From positions 124,001 to 188,000 of the forward strand of contig NZ_JAAFZB010000095.1 in assembly GCF_010692725.1 (NCBI RefSeq): DNA of 64,000 nucleotides, written 5' to 3'. Origin of the DNA: Flavihumibacter soli (lineage in GTDB: Bacteria; Bacteroidota; Bacteroidia; Sphingobacteriales; Sphingobacteriaceae). Below the pieces are notes generated by a model that did no database searches, was not told the DNA's origin, and saw only the letters and a program-made list of their open reading frames with translations. Positions 7,690-16,799 of this stretch are shown here, piece by piece. A program made the position numbers and the translations under genes. Within the stretch, counting starts at the first letter, position 1. Each line of letters begins with the position of its first letter.

Positions 7690-8801
7690 TTAGATGGATC
7701 AATCGGTTTAAAATTTCGAACTTCATCAATAAGGTCACCCGACGTTTCTGTCATCTTGTAAAATTCTTTATACCATTTCACGAATTCCGGAATTCCTTGA
7801 GATATCTCTACCTTAGGCGTGTAGCCAAATTTATTTACTAACTCATCTATATCTGCCCAGGTCTCTTCCACATCGCCATCTTGTAGTGGGAAGTAAGTCT
7901 TTTCCGCTTTTTTCCCAAGGCATTTTTCAATTTCATTCACGAATTCCATAAGACCAATGGGCTTTCCCCGGCCTATGTTCAACACACGGTAAGAAGCGCA
8001 TGAACTCGAGGGATCCGGGTTTTTAGGATCCCAGGCAGGATTAGCTTTTGCCTTTTCATCAATGACGGCTAACAGGCCACCAACAATATCATCAACGTAA
8101 GTGAAGTCCCTGCGCATATTACCATTATTAAATACTTGAATGGGATTACCATCAATAATAGCTTTCGTAAATAAATAGATCGCCATATCGGGTCTTCCCC
8201 AAGGTCCATATACAGTAAAAAATCGCAAGCCGGTTGTTGGTAGCCCGAATAGATAACTATAAGTATGGGCCATCAATTCATTGCTTTTTTTGGAAGCAGC
8301 ATATAATGATATAGGGTGGTCAACATTGTTATGTGCAGAAAAGGGCATCTTCTTATTCAGCCCATAAACACTGGAGGAGCTCGCATAAATAAAATGCTTT
8401 ATATGGTTGTGCCGGCAACTCTCAAGAATATTCAAAAACCCCTGAAAATTAGAATCCATATACGCCTGCGGATTAGTTAAGCTATACCTAACTCCTGCCT
8501 GCGCAGCCAGATGACATACTGCATCAAAATTTTCGTCCTTAAAAAGCTGACTTAAGGCTCTACTATCTGTTAAGTCAAGTTTAATAAAACGATAATTCGC
8601 ATATGTTTGGCTCTCAACAAGCTTACCGTATAAAATATCATCCTTCCTTACGCCGGTATCGGCCAGTCGGCCATATTTTAGATTTACATCGTAATACTCA
8701 TTAATATTATCAAGCCCTACCACTTCATCCCCGCGATGTAAAAGTGCTTTGCAAGTATGATATCCGATAAACCCCGCGGTGCCTGTAACAAGTATTTTCA
8801 T
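7686..8801 (-). CDS. UDP-glucuronate 4-epimerase-like SDR enzyme
   Basis: The product has 371 residues of the extended short-chain dehydrogenase type. The NAD-binding Gly-Thr-Ala-Gly-Phe-Ile-Gly lies at 7-13, and the catalytic Tyr-Ala-Ala-Ser-Lys follows the Ser-Ser-Ser-Val-Tyr-Gly block. Asn-Glu-Tyr-Tyr-Asp-Val-Asn-Leu-Lys near residue 38 is typical of the CapI-type UDP-glucuronate/galacturonate epimerases, which interconvert UDP-GlcA and UDP-GalA. The family call is firm; the exact substrate is inferred. No UDP-glucose 6-dehydrogenase is in the window, so UDP-GlcA must come from elsewhere. It is embedded in the exopolysaccharide operon, with a 19-base gap upstream and a 4-base overlap downstream. 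Confidence 0.85.
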   Translation of the reverse strand: MKILVTGTAGFIGYHTCKALLHRGDEVVGLDNINEYYDVNLKYGRLADTGVRKDDILYGKLVESQTYANYRFIKLDLTDSRALSQLFKDENFDAVCHLAAQAGVRYSLTNPQAYMDSNFQGFLNILESCRHNHIKHFIYASSSSVYGLNKKMPFSAHNNVDHPISLYAASKKSNELMAHTYSYLFGLPTTGLRFFTVYGPWGRPDMAIYLFTKAIIDGNPIQVFNNGNMRRDFTYVDDIVGGLLAVIDEKAKANPAWDPKNPDPSSSCASYRVLNIGRGKPIGLMEFVNEIEKCLGKKAEKTYFPLQDGDVEETWADIDELVNKFGYTPKVEISQGIPEFVKWYKEFYKMTETSGDLIDEVRNFKPIDPSK

Positions 8802-8820
8802 AAAACTAATTTAAATTATT

Positions 8821-9885
8821 CTAGTCAACTATAAGCTGTTCGTATTGCTTTACGATCTGGGATACAGAGAAACGCTTTTGAATATCTGCTGAAATCGCCT
8901 TATGATCCCATAGCTTCTCTGATGCTTTTACAATGCTGTCCCTAAACTTGGCTATATCGCCTTGCTCGACGATATATCCGTTGAAATCATCAATTATAAA
9001 GTCTGACACACCACCTACCCGAAATGTAACGACAGGGGTTCCTACAGACAGTGCCTCTAATATTACATTTGGAAATCCTTCGCTATAAGATGTCAATAAA
9101 AAAATCCTATGCCGCGCTATCTGCTCGCAAACATTGCTGATCTGGCCGATCATTGTCACCCGAGAACATAAATTCAATTCACGGATCCTCTGTTTAACCA
9201 AATTTTCTGTTCCCCCATCACCACCCGCAATAGTCAAATGATAATTGTCCGGTAACTCCCTGAAAATCTCAATAAGCCTATCATGACCCTTCACGGAAGA
9301 CATTTTTCCCACAATAATTAGTTTTATCATAACCTCCCGTAACTCAGTGGATCTTATTATATCAGGCTGTAAGACGGGATTACCAATCATTACTAGTTTT
9401 TTCGAATTAATGAAAGACTTGCTTGCCCAGGAAGCTAACATCTCTTTCGACTGGCAAACTAAATAATCAAAGTTCCTATATACAAAGATTTCCAAAAGCG
9501 AAAGCGCCCTTGACTTAAATCCTGCATATTTCTTCCTCTCATGCGGAATATTTGTACTCCGGCCTATCAAATGAGGAATTGAACAAAACACAGAGACGGT
9601 TGCCACTAACATATTTATTTGGCCGCCAGTAGAGTATACTGCATATGGCTTCTCTGCCTTAAACAGCTTTAACAAGGGAATAAATGATCGGGAGGCTTTA
9701 ATGGTTTTCAAATCGATAATTCTTACTCCCAGAACATTCAAGGAAAATGCGTTGTTCTGTGAATTTAATAGCACAACAGTAATGTCAAATTTCGACTTAT
9801 CGAAGGCCTGGCAAAGAAGCCAAAATACTCTCTCGGATCCACCCGCTTTAAAAGAACTTACAACGAAGAAAATTTTATGTTTCAT
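8821..9885 (-). CDS. Family 4 glycosyltransferase
   Basis: The product has 354 residues and no membrane segment. GT4 landmarks are Lys-Ala-Gly-Gly-Ser-Glu-Arg near the N-terminus, Ile-Val-Gly-Lys-Met-Ser-Ser-Val-Lys-Gly-His (about residue 190), Ile-Ala-Gly-Gly-Asp-Gly, and a complete Glu-x7-Glu in Ser-Glu-Gly-Phe-Pro-Asn-Val-Ile-Leu-Glu-Ala. It transfers a sugar from a nucleotide donor to the growing lipid-linked oligosaccharide; linkage and sugar cannot be read. It lies in the exopolysaccharide operon, 158 bases after the polymerase gene and 19 bases before the epimerase gene. Confidence 0.85.
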   Translation of the reverse strand: MKHKIFFVVSSFKAGGSERVFWLLCQAFDKSKFDITVVLLNSQNNAFSLNVLGVRIIDLKTIKASRSFIPLLKLFKAEKPYAVYSTGGQINMLVATVSVFCSIPHLIGRSTNIPHERKKYAGFKSRALSLLEIFVYRNFDYLVCQSKEMLASWASKSFINSKKLVMIGNPVLQPDIIRSTELREVMIKLIIVGKMSSVKGHDRLIEIFRELPDNYHLTIAGGDGGTENLVKQRIRELNLCSRVTMIGQISNVCEQIARHRIFLLTSYSEGFPNVILEALSVGTPVVTFRVGGVSDFIIDDFNGYIVEQGDIAKFRDSIVKASEKLWDHKAISADIQKRFSVSQIVKQYEQLIVD

Positions 9886-10043
9886 CTAATCTAACTTACC
9901 GAAGAGAACTTCCTTTTATTAAAAACATTCATGTTAAATGCTCTTTACTTCCTCGGTAACTCACACCAAATGCAAACCTTAAGCCATAAACTCAATATTT
10001 ACCCGATTCTAAATTAAAATAAGAAAACAAGTAGTCATTTTGA

Positions 10044-11180
10044 TTAACTAACTACAGCCAATGTTTCATTGTTGGCTGTTTGCTCAGTCAAGTGCAAATA
10101 AAAGTGCATACTTATGAATAATATGGACAAACGATCAAAGTAATTATGAGTAACAAGTAATGCTGTAAATAACGCAAGAGCTAACATGAAATAATGGGGC
10201 TCGGTTCTAAACTTTTTATATCCCATTATTAAGAAATAAATATAAATACTTATTAAAATCAAAAAAGGCAGAATACCAGACTCGCCCAGGACCAGAAGGT
10301 AAGAATTGTGAACACCTGCATAGAGCCCAAAATGGCCACCTTGCAGCTTGCCAAAGCCGTTACCAATTACAGGCTTATCCAAAATTATATCTTTATAACT
10401 TGCCCAAGTGTCAGTTCTGGAATCTTCTTGCAAAGTTTTAGTATCCATTTTTTCACCACTAAAAATACTTTTAATAGCATCAAACCTTTCTGCATTTAGC
10501 TGCAGGCTGGCACTGAACACGAAAATTATAACTAGACCTATAACTCCAATTGTAAGAATTTTTAAATTTTCCTTGCTAATGAAAACTGATAAAAAATTCA
10601 TGACAATCCACATCCCCAAAAAATACCTTGAAAAAGTGAAAAATCCAGCAATAGTAAATAGTAGATATCCACCATACTTCAGTCTTTTGTCATTCTGACC
10701 AAAACTAAAGGATAGCCCCATTAAACAGATAGCTCCAGCGTAATTAGGATTCATATAAAATCCGCTAAATCTTCCGTAATCAGGAGTGAAGGCAGCATTA
10801 TATAAAGGAAAAAATAGAGCATGAATGATAACGCTTAAGGCACCCACAAGTAAAAACACATATAATTCTTTAACGGAAGTATCCCTCAGCACCTGAGCTC
10901 CACAAACAACGACTATTAAATATTTTACGATCATCGTTAGATAGATTTTATCCGCATAGTCACTATAGTTAAAGCCTGCAAGTATATAATATGACAAACC
11001 CAAAATAATGAATATATAAAGCAACGGCCCCCTTTTTTTGCTCAATATTCCATAGCATATTAAGAGAGCAAAGCTCAAATAACTTAGGGGAGAGCCTAAA
11101 CTCGAATTGAAATATGAAAGAACAAAGGTTGGCAACACCCACATTATAGTGGCTAAAATGCCATATTTCAAAATATTCAT
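10044..11180 (-). CDS. O-antigen polymerase/ligase-like membrane protein (Wzy type)
   Basis: The product has 378 residues and is strongly hydrophobic, with about 10-11 predicted membrane helices. Near residues 275-300 it has the sequence Gly-Asn-Gly-Phe-Gly, then a periplasmic loop ending Gly-Val-His-Asn-Ser-Tyr-Leu before the next helix. The His-Asn-Ser-(Tyr/Phe) loop is the hallmark of the O-antigen ligase/polymerase (Wzy_C) family. Lying between glycosyltransferase genes and near wzx, wza and wzc, it is best read as the polymerase that joins repeat units at the periplasmic side. Ligase activity cannot be excluded from sequence. It is flanked by AT-rich gaps of about 130-160 bases. Confidence 0.8.
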   Translation of the reverse strand: MNILKYGILATIMWVLPTFVLSYFNSSLGSPLSYLSFALLICYGILSKKRGPLLYIFIILGLSYYILAGFNYSDYADKIYLTMIVKYLIVVVCGAQVLRDTSVKELYVFLLVGALSVIIHALFFPLYNAAFTPDYGRFSGFYMNPNYAGAICLMGLSFSFGQNDKRLKYGGYLLFTIAGFFTFSRYFLGMWIVMNFLSVFISKENLKILTIGVIGLVIIFVFSASLQLNAERFDAIKSIFSGEKMDTKTLQEDSRTDTWASYKDIILDKPVIGNGFGKLQGGHFGLYAGVHNSYLLVLGESGILPFLILISIYIYFLIMGYKKFRTEPHYFMLALALFTALLVTHNYFDRLSILFISMHFYLHLTEQTANNETLAVVS

Positions 11181-11313
11181 TATTCAATGAGGTTTTTAGT
11201 GATAACTCAATTAAGGCCTGTTAAAATTGGTAAAAGATTGTCACCTTCAGAGATACCATAAGAAGAATAGAAAATATACAAAAATAAGTATACTAACCTT
11301 TAAAGGCAATTCT

Positions 11314-12441
11314 CTAATTATTCCTTCCAAATATTAGTTTGCTCTTACCAGCCATCGCCCTTTCAATCAGATCCTTCCATTGCCTTACAATAGTTTTTGC
11401 TTCAAATCGTCTTACACTTTCAATTGCCTGAGTTGCAATTTTGGCTCTTAAAGTCTCATTATCGATGAGTGACTGCAGATGACCCTGTAATGCCGCCTGA
11501 TCATTCATAGGAATTAGGAATCCATTCTCTCCATTATTTATTAACTCCGATGGCCCTGTAGGGCAATCCGTCGAGACGCAAGCCAAGCCAAAATGCATAG
11601 CCTCAATTAGAGCATTTGGAAATCCTTCATAAATAGAGGTAAATGCAAATATGGCAGCGCTGTTATAATGTTTTTCAACCTCTGCCGTTGGAGATAACAG
11701 CATCACCTTGTCTTTCAATTTTAATGATTCAATTAACTCTCTATACTCATCTTCTTTCGGTCCTCTACCAACAATATGTAGTTCCCATTCGCCATAATTT
11801 ATTCCTGCAAAGGCCTTTATAAGTTGATCCTGTGCTTTTTGCTTAGTCAAACTCCCCACATTTAAAATGATCTTATTCCGAATTTCATTAGGATTCCGTG
11901 ATAAAGTTAGCCCTGAGGAAATTGGATTTGGGAGTATCTTAAGTTTTTCAGAATCAACGAATGGTGCGAAATAGTTATAGATTTTCTCTGTCTGCACTAT
12001 CAAATACTCGGCTTTAGGATAAGTTTTTTTTCTTAGAAATTCCCAGAAAAACGGCGCTTTAGAAAGAAAGGGATTATTACGCTCACTTATCATCACAGGG
12101 ATGCTGTTAAATTTCGACGCTAACACTGCCAACACATTGGCACTAGTTAAAAAACCGATTGTTAGGTCGATCCTATGTGTCTTTATAAATTCTGAAATTT
12201 TAGAAAATAGCTTATAGTTGCTCTGTAAAGCTTGAAAAATATTTTTGCTTGGTGGCACGGATTCAACACAATGCAGAAGTTTAATTTTAGGAGAAAGTTC
12301 ATAAAACGGTTGAAACTTAATCAAGGTGATAATGATGACATTATATTCTTCACACAATTCATTAGCTAATGTGGAAACTACCCTCTCCGCGCCCCCAGAT
12401 GATAAAGTTTGAATAATAAAGGCAATTGTTCTTTTATGCAT
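11314..12441 (-). CDS. Family 4 glycosyltransferase
   Basis: The product has 375 residues. It has Ser-Ser-Gly-Gly-Ala-Glu-Arg-Val-Val-Ser at 14-23, Asn-Val-Gly-Ser-Leu-Thr-Lys-Gln-Lys (about 190), and Tyr-Glu-Gly-Phe-Pro-Asn-Ala-Leu-Ile-Glu-Ala-Met as a complete Glu-x7-Glu. This is followed by Asp-Cys-Pro-Thr-Gly-Pro-Ser-Glu, a signature often seen in GT4 enzymes acting on N-acetylhexosamines or galactose. The substrate is an inference only. Its start lies one base after the stop of the asparagine-synthase-like gene, so the two are almost certainly co-translated. Confidence 0.85.
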   Translation of the reverse strand: MHKRTIAFIIQTLSSGGAERVVSTLANELCEEYNVIIITLIKFQPFYELSPKIKLLHCVESVPPSKNIFQALQSNYKLFSKISEFIKTHRIDLTIGFLTSANVLAVLASKFNSIPVMISERNNPFLSKAPFFWEFLRKKTYPKAEYLIVQTEKIYNYFAPFVDSEKLKILPNPISSGLTLSRNPNEIRNKIILNVGSLTKQKAQDQLIKAFAGINYGEWELHIVGRGPKEDEYRELIESLKLKDKVMLLSPTAEVEKHYNSAAIFAFTSIYEGFPNALIEAMHFGLACVSTDCPTGPSELINNGENGFLIPMNDQAALQGHLQSLIDNETLRAKIATQAIESVRRFEAKTIVRQWKDLIERAMAGKSKLIFGRNN

Positions 12442-12442
12442 G

Positions 12443-14164
12443 TTATAAACTTCGTATCTCCCTTAATAAATTTGAATCTTCTTCCATGACTTTCTTCATT
12501 TTAGAAATCATGAAAACCCGGAACGCCAAAATATTAACATCAATGGCACTCCCGACCCTAAACCTGGAAAAACGCCTTAATAATTCTTGAGGCAAATATC
12601 GTTTTAAAAGTGATTTGAAACCTTGCTTCCTGTTTACAAGCCCTTCATTTACAGTCAGGTTTTCAAGTATATGCATAATTAGCTTTTCTGAAAAAAGTGA
12701 CTTGCAATAGTCAGTAGTCAGTTCATATTTGAACAATTCCACCGCTTGCTTGGTTCTTAGAAGAAACACTGTCTCTGCATTTGCACCGCTTGTTGCATAG
12801 GCGATATCGGGGCTAATTGTTCGTACAATCTTTTTAAATAAAGCTTTATTCGTTCGCAAATGGTCAGGCCCTTTTCTACTTGTATCTATAATTCGATGAG
12901 ATAGTAGAGGATTAATTACTTCAACATAAGGAAGCTTCAAATCATTTAAAGCAGCTAAAATAATCGGAATTCTGAATTGGTGATAGAGCCGGTCTCTCCA
13001 GGTTTCTAAAGTCTCGTCTTCCGTCTTTTGTAAAATGTCCGGCAAATTATGATCCGGGCGAACGAATTCTTTCAAATTAGAAAAATCGGAGCATAAAGAT
13101 ATTCCGATTCTATGCCGCACATCGGTTGGAGATTTTACAGTCACCCAACCAAAACCTTCATCTCCCCGAATGATCCCTTGCACCTTATCCTCAAATAAAG
13201 TTTTCCAAATTTTGAAACCATCCATATAACCACTTATATGATCAATCCTCCCTTCACCACATACCAAGAATCGTTCAAATATTTTAACTATAGGCTCGTC
13301 GGAAGCATTTGTCAAATAAAATTTATGTTTTGTTTTATAATATGAAGCAATCTTTTGAGCAACGTATGCATCGTTCCCTTTTTGTTTCGGCGACTCCTTC
13401 ATTCCCCAGGTGATTGATTTTAATTGCCTAAGATCCTCACCAGTCGACGCCAGAAAACATAGTATACTTCTGCTGTCAAACCCACCAGATAAGGGTAGCA
13501 CCCATTTATTAAAATCTATTTTCAGGCCTTTAAACGTATCCGCTAAACTATTACGTAACTCAATCTTGTGCTTTGTATCTGGAATATCTTCTGAACAAAA
13601 CTTAACTGGTCTGGAGTGGATTTCCAAATGCCATGTTGTACGATTTAGGTTAATTACGCTATCAGGTGGAACCATCCTAATACGCTTATCCCATGACTGT
13701 GAAGGTCCTAAAGAGCCCGTAGATAGCATCCAAGCAATTACATCCTCATTAAAAACAAAAGTTTTTGCTAACATCACTAAAGCCCGCTGAGAAGTGGAAG
13801 CAATCAATACTTCCTCGTCAAAGTAATACCAAATCGTCCTGGAGGCGACAGCATCTGTGATTAATTCAACAGTTACACTATCAGCCCGAAAAATTGCATA
13901 CGTTCCTTCCGGAGGCTCTCCGCCAATTTCCCACCAATCTTCAGAATTATTAAAATCCTGTCCCATCAATACGCTGATCCCATGACGTTTTACCGTTTGC
14001 ATCGGATTTGTTAATCCATATAACATCCCATCTGACTCTACTATCTCTGTTGCCTGTGGTAATATATTATCTGGGGTAATCCTTTGAGCGATCGATTCGA
14101 TATCGTCTTTGGAAAAACTCAATGTTTCCTGATGCCTGGGACAAATGAATACAATTTTAGACAT
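12443..14164 (-). CDS. Asparagine synthase-like amidotransferase without glutaminase cysteine
   Basis: The product has 573 residues. The C-terminal part has the ATP-pyrophosphatase PP-loop Leu-Ser-Gly-Gly-Phe-Asp-Ser-Arg at about 225-232, as in asparagine synthase and beta-lactam synthetase. The N-terminal glutaminase-like domain is present (Trp-Trp-Glu-Ile-Gly-Gly-Glu-Pro; Ala-Ser-Arg-Thr-Ile-Trp-Tyr-Tyr), but the protein begins Met-Ser-Lys. It therefore lacks the Cys2 nucleophile that releases ammonia from glutamine. It could use free ammonia or another amine, or join an acid to an amine as beta-lactam synthetase does. Inside an exopolysaccharide operon the natural guess is amidation of a uronic acid residue, consistent with uronate-forming enzymes nearby, but this is unproven. 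It overlaps no neighbour; the next gene starts one base later. Confidence 0.75.
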   Translation of the reverse strand: MSKIVFICPRHQETLSFSKDDIESIAQRITPDNILPQATEIVESDGMLYGLTNPMQTVKRHGISVLMGQDFNNSEDWWEIGGEPPEGTYAIFRADSVTVELITDAVASRTIWYYFDEEVLIASTSQRALVMLAKTFVFNEDVIAWMLSTGSLGPSQSWDKRIRMVPPDSVINLNRTTWHLEIHSRPVKFCSEDIPDTKHKIELRNSLADTFKGLKIDFNKWVLPLSGGFDSRSILCFLASTGEDLRQLKSITWGMKESPKQKGNDAYVAQKIASYYKTKHKFYLTNASDEPIVKIFERFLVCGEGRIDHISGYMDGFKIWKTLFEDKVQGIIRGDEGFGWVTVKSPTDVRHRIGISLCSDFSNLKEFVRPDHNLPDILQKTEDETLETWRDRLYHQFRIPIILAALNDLKLPYVEVINPLLSHRIIDTSRKGPDHLRTNKALFKKIVRTISPDIAYATSGANAETVFLLRTKQAVELFKYELTTDYCKSLFSEKLIMHILENLTVNEGLVNRKQGFKSLLKRYLPQELLRRFSRFRVGSAIDVNILAFRVFMISKMKKVMEEDSNLLREIRSL

Positions 14165-14225
14165 AACGATATAGATGGCCTTAATAACTAATCTAAAACT
14201 AAATGCTTAGAGTACTAAATGTAAA

Positions 14226-15668
14226 TTATCTTCTAAAAATTAATTCCTTGATATCTTTTGCCGCCGATAGTTGGAGAAAATGACTTATTGTCAAATAGCT
14301 TACGAAATACAAAAGCATACCAATTGCTAATCGATTCAAGTCCGAAAATTTATAAGCTAAAAATACTGACTGATCAAGAAACCATATCATCAAACCCACA
14401 ACTGATGCTATGAATATTGATGGTGCAATATCTCGCAATTGATTACTTATAGAATAATCGATTAATTTCTTGCTAAAAAAACAATCAATGCTATAATCAA
14501 TTACGGCAGCTAGTAACTGAAAAATCAGTAAGCCATAAATCCCAAACGAGAGCGCACAAAATATTCCAATAATAGCATACACCTTTTTTACAATCTGTAT
14601 TTTCAATGTCAAATCCGTACGACCTTTAACCTTAATTATGTTATAGTTATAGGCTTGAAGCGGATAAATAATACCTGTAATACATAAAATTTGAAAATAT
14701 GGAACAGCAGGCAACCATTTTTCAGTCAATAGAAACCGAAATAATGGCTCGGCTAATATTATAGAAATAATCATCATCGGGGCTATCCAAAATGTAATCT
14801 GCTGTATTAACTTTTGATAGTAGCCCCTTAATTTTGCATCGTCCCCGCTTATAGAAGAAAGGATAGGATAAGTTACTTTACCTATTGCTGCGGAAATATT
14901 CGAGATCGGCAACTGCCTTAATGAAAATGCTCTATTATAATAACCTAGTTGTGTAGCAGAAAAATACTTGCCGATAATAATGACATATAGATTCTGATAG
15001 ATAGATTCTAAGAGCCCCGCAAGGGTGATTTTATAGCCAAAATTAAAATGGGATTTAAATCGCGATTTATCAAAAATCCAAGTCGGCCTCCAACTAGAAT
15101 AAATCCAATGTTGCATTGAAGAAATTAGAGACTGGCAAACGTACATGTAAACCAGGCTCCAAACACCAAACCCATAATATGCTAGAACTATTCCAATAAT
15201 TCCACCAATCAGAACTGACGGAATCTGAATAACCATCATAGCTTTGAAATTCAATTCCCGAGTGAGCACCGCATTCTGGACACTCATAAACGCTTGAAAT
15301 ATTATTGTAAGAGAGTATACTCTTATAATACTGATTAATATCTCTTGTTTATAGAAAGCTCCAATAAATGGTGCTATTAAAAAAATAATAATATAGATAA
15401 TAACACTTCCAATTAAATTGATAATAAAAACGGTAGAGAAATCTCTATTATCAGCTTTCTCTGTTCGAACAATAGATGAGGTCAAGCCACTATCCATTAA
15501 ATTTCGACCAACGGTAATAACTATCGAAAGCATTCCAATTAACCCAAACTCGGCCGGACTTAGTAGTCGGGCCAAAATTATTGATACAAAAAATCCAATA
15601 AACTGTACGCTAAACTGCTGCCCGAACGTCCAGATCATTCCGGATATTGTTTTTTTTCTTAAACTCAT
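14226..15668 (-). CDS. Polysaccharide flippase (Wzx/MOP superfamily)
   Basis: The product has 480 residues and about 12-14 hydrophobic helices throughout. The N-terminus has Gly-Met-Ile-Trp-Thr-Phe-Gly-Gln-Gln followed by Leu-Ala-Arg-Leu-Leu-Ser-Pro-Ala-Glu-Phe-Gly. This is the signature of the WzxC-like branch of the multidrug/oligosaccharidyl-lipid/polysaccharide exporter superfamily. Known members flip the undecaprenyl-linked repeat unit across the inner membrane. It sits between the UDP-HexNAc epimerase and asparagine-synthase-like genes, and pairs with the Wzy-like protein at 10044 to define a Wzx/Wzy-dependent pathway. Confidence 0.9.
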   Translation of the reverse strand: MSLRKKTISGMIWTFGQQFSVQFIGFFVSIILARLLSPAEFGLIGMLSIVITVGRNLMDSGLTSSIVRTEKADNRDFSTVFIINLIGSVIIYIIIFLIAPFIGAFYKQEILISIIRVYSLTIIFQAFMSVQNAVLTRELNFKAMMVIQIPSVLIGGIIGIVLAYYGFGVWSLVYMYVCQSLISSMQHWIYSSWRPTWIFDKSRFKSHFNFGYKITLAGLLESIYQNLYVIIIGKYFSATQLGYYNRAFSLRQLPISNISAAIGKVTYPILSSISGDDAKLRGYYQKLIQQITFWIAPMMIISIILAEPLFRFLLTEKWLPAVPYFQILCITGIIYPLQAYNYNIIKVKGRTDLTLKIQIVKKVYAIIGIFCALSFGIYGLLIFQLLAAVIDYSIDCFFSKKLIDYSISNQLRDIAPSIFIASVVGLMIWFLDQSVFLAYKFSDLNRLAIGMLLYFVSYLTISHFLQLSAAKDIKELIFRR

Positions 15669-15773
15669 ACCCGGCAGAGAAAAATAATATTATTCATTAA
15701 GGGATTTAACCTCCAAAAACAGGATGTATATTGGAAATATTCTTTACTCTGACTTAAAAAATAGTCTGAGTTA

Positions 15774-16790
15774 TCATATAGTTTCAAGCGCATACCACTT
15801 AAGTGCCTCTCTCAATCCCATCTCTATAGAATAGTAGGGATTATAACCGAGGAAATTAACGGCTCTGTCAATTGAAGCTAGAGAATGTGGAATATCTCCA
15901 TTTCTTAAGGGTCCATAAGTAATTTCAATATCTGCGATTGCCGGATCGTAAGTAGCCAGATTTGACTTTAGGATCTGAACTAGCTCATTTAAAGTCGTTT
16001 TCTGCCCGAATGCTACGTTATAGACTTTATTTAATGCTTCAGGATTTTCGGTTAACGCCGATTTAATGTTCATTTGCACGACATTGTCGATATAAGTAAA
16101 ATCACGTGAGTAATCACCCGTTCCGTTTATCAATGGGCTCTCATGCCTAAGCAATTGGGATGCAAATTTTGGTATCACAGCAGCATAAGCCCCATTTGGA
16201 TCCTGCCGCTGTCCAAATACATTAAAATATCGTAATCCTATTAACTCAAGATTATATAGGTTTGAAAAAACATCTGCGTACAGTTCATTTACATACTTGG
16301 TCACTGCGTATGGGGAGAGAGGTTTACCGATCCTGTCTTCAACTTTAGGAAGTTCCTTACTGTCCCCATAGGTTGATGAAGAAGCAGCGTAAATCATTCT
16401 CTTAACATTTTGAGACCGGCAAGCCTGGAGCATGTTCAGAAATCCGCTTACATTGACTTCATTACTCGTTATTGGGTCATTGATGGACCGGGGCACTGAA
16501 CCCAAAGCCGCCTGATGAAGGATATAATCAACATCCTTAGCCGCCAAATTACAGGTGTCCAGATCTCTGATATCTCCTTCGATAAGTTCGAAGTTTGGGT
16601 TTTCAAAGAACTGCTCGATATTGGAACGATGTCCGGTAGCGAAGTTATCCAGCACTCTTACTTTGCCGGCCTTATACTTTAAGAGATATTCTACAAGATT
16701 TGAACCTATAAAACCTGCTCCTCCGGTAATTAAAAATGAAAGTTGTGATAAATCCTTATCGCCATGATAAGGTGTTGAATACATTGTCAT
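15774..16790 (-). CDS. UDP-N-acetylhexosamine 4-epimerase (TviC/WbpP-like)
   Basis: The product has 338 residues of the extended SDR type. It has Thr-Gly-Gly-Ala-Gly-Phe-Ile-Gly-Ser at 21-29, Leu-Asp-Asn-Phe-Ala-Thr-Gly-His, Ala-Ala-Ser-Ser-Ser-Thr-Tyr-Gly-Asp, catalytic Tyr-Ala-Val-Thr-Lys, and Tyr-Phe-Asn-Val-Phe-Gly-Gln-Arg-Gln-Asp-Pro. These motifs fit WbpP/TviC, which epimerise C4 of UDP-GlcNAc or UDP-GlcNAcA. Acting with the dehydrogenase immediately upstream (9-base gap), it would supply UDP-GalNAc and UDP-GalNAcA. The start is placed at Met-Thr-Met; the next Met two codons on is equally possible. Confidence 0.85.
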   Translation of the reverse strand: MTMYSTPYHGDKDLSQLSFLITGGAGFIGSNLVEYLLKYKAGKVRVLDNFATGHRSNIEQFFENPNFELIEGDIRDLDTCNLAAKDVDYILHQAALGSVPRSINDPITSNEVNVSGFLNMLQACRSQNVKRMIYAASSSTYGDSKELPKVEDRIGKPLSPYAVTKYVNELYADVFSNLYNLELIGLRYFNVFGQRQDPNGAYAAVIPKFASQLLRHESPLINGTGDYSRDFTYIDNVVQMNIKSALTENPEALNKVYNVAFGQKTTLNELVQILKSNLATYDPAIADIEITYGPLRNGDIPHSLASIDRAVNFLGYNPYYSIEMGLREALKWYALETI

Positions 16791-16799
16791 ATTTAAGAT

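Noticed and set aside
13410-13790. 126-codon frame on plus inside the asparagine-synthase-like gene
   Set aside because: Antisense shadow of a gene with clear PP-loop motifs.
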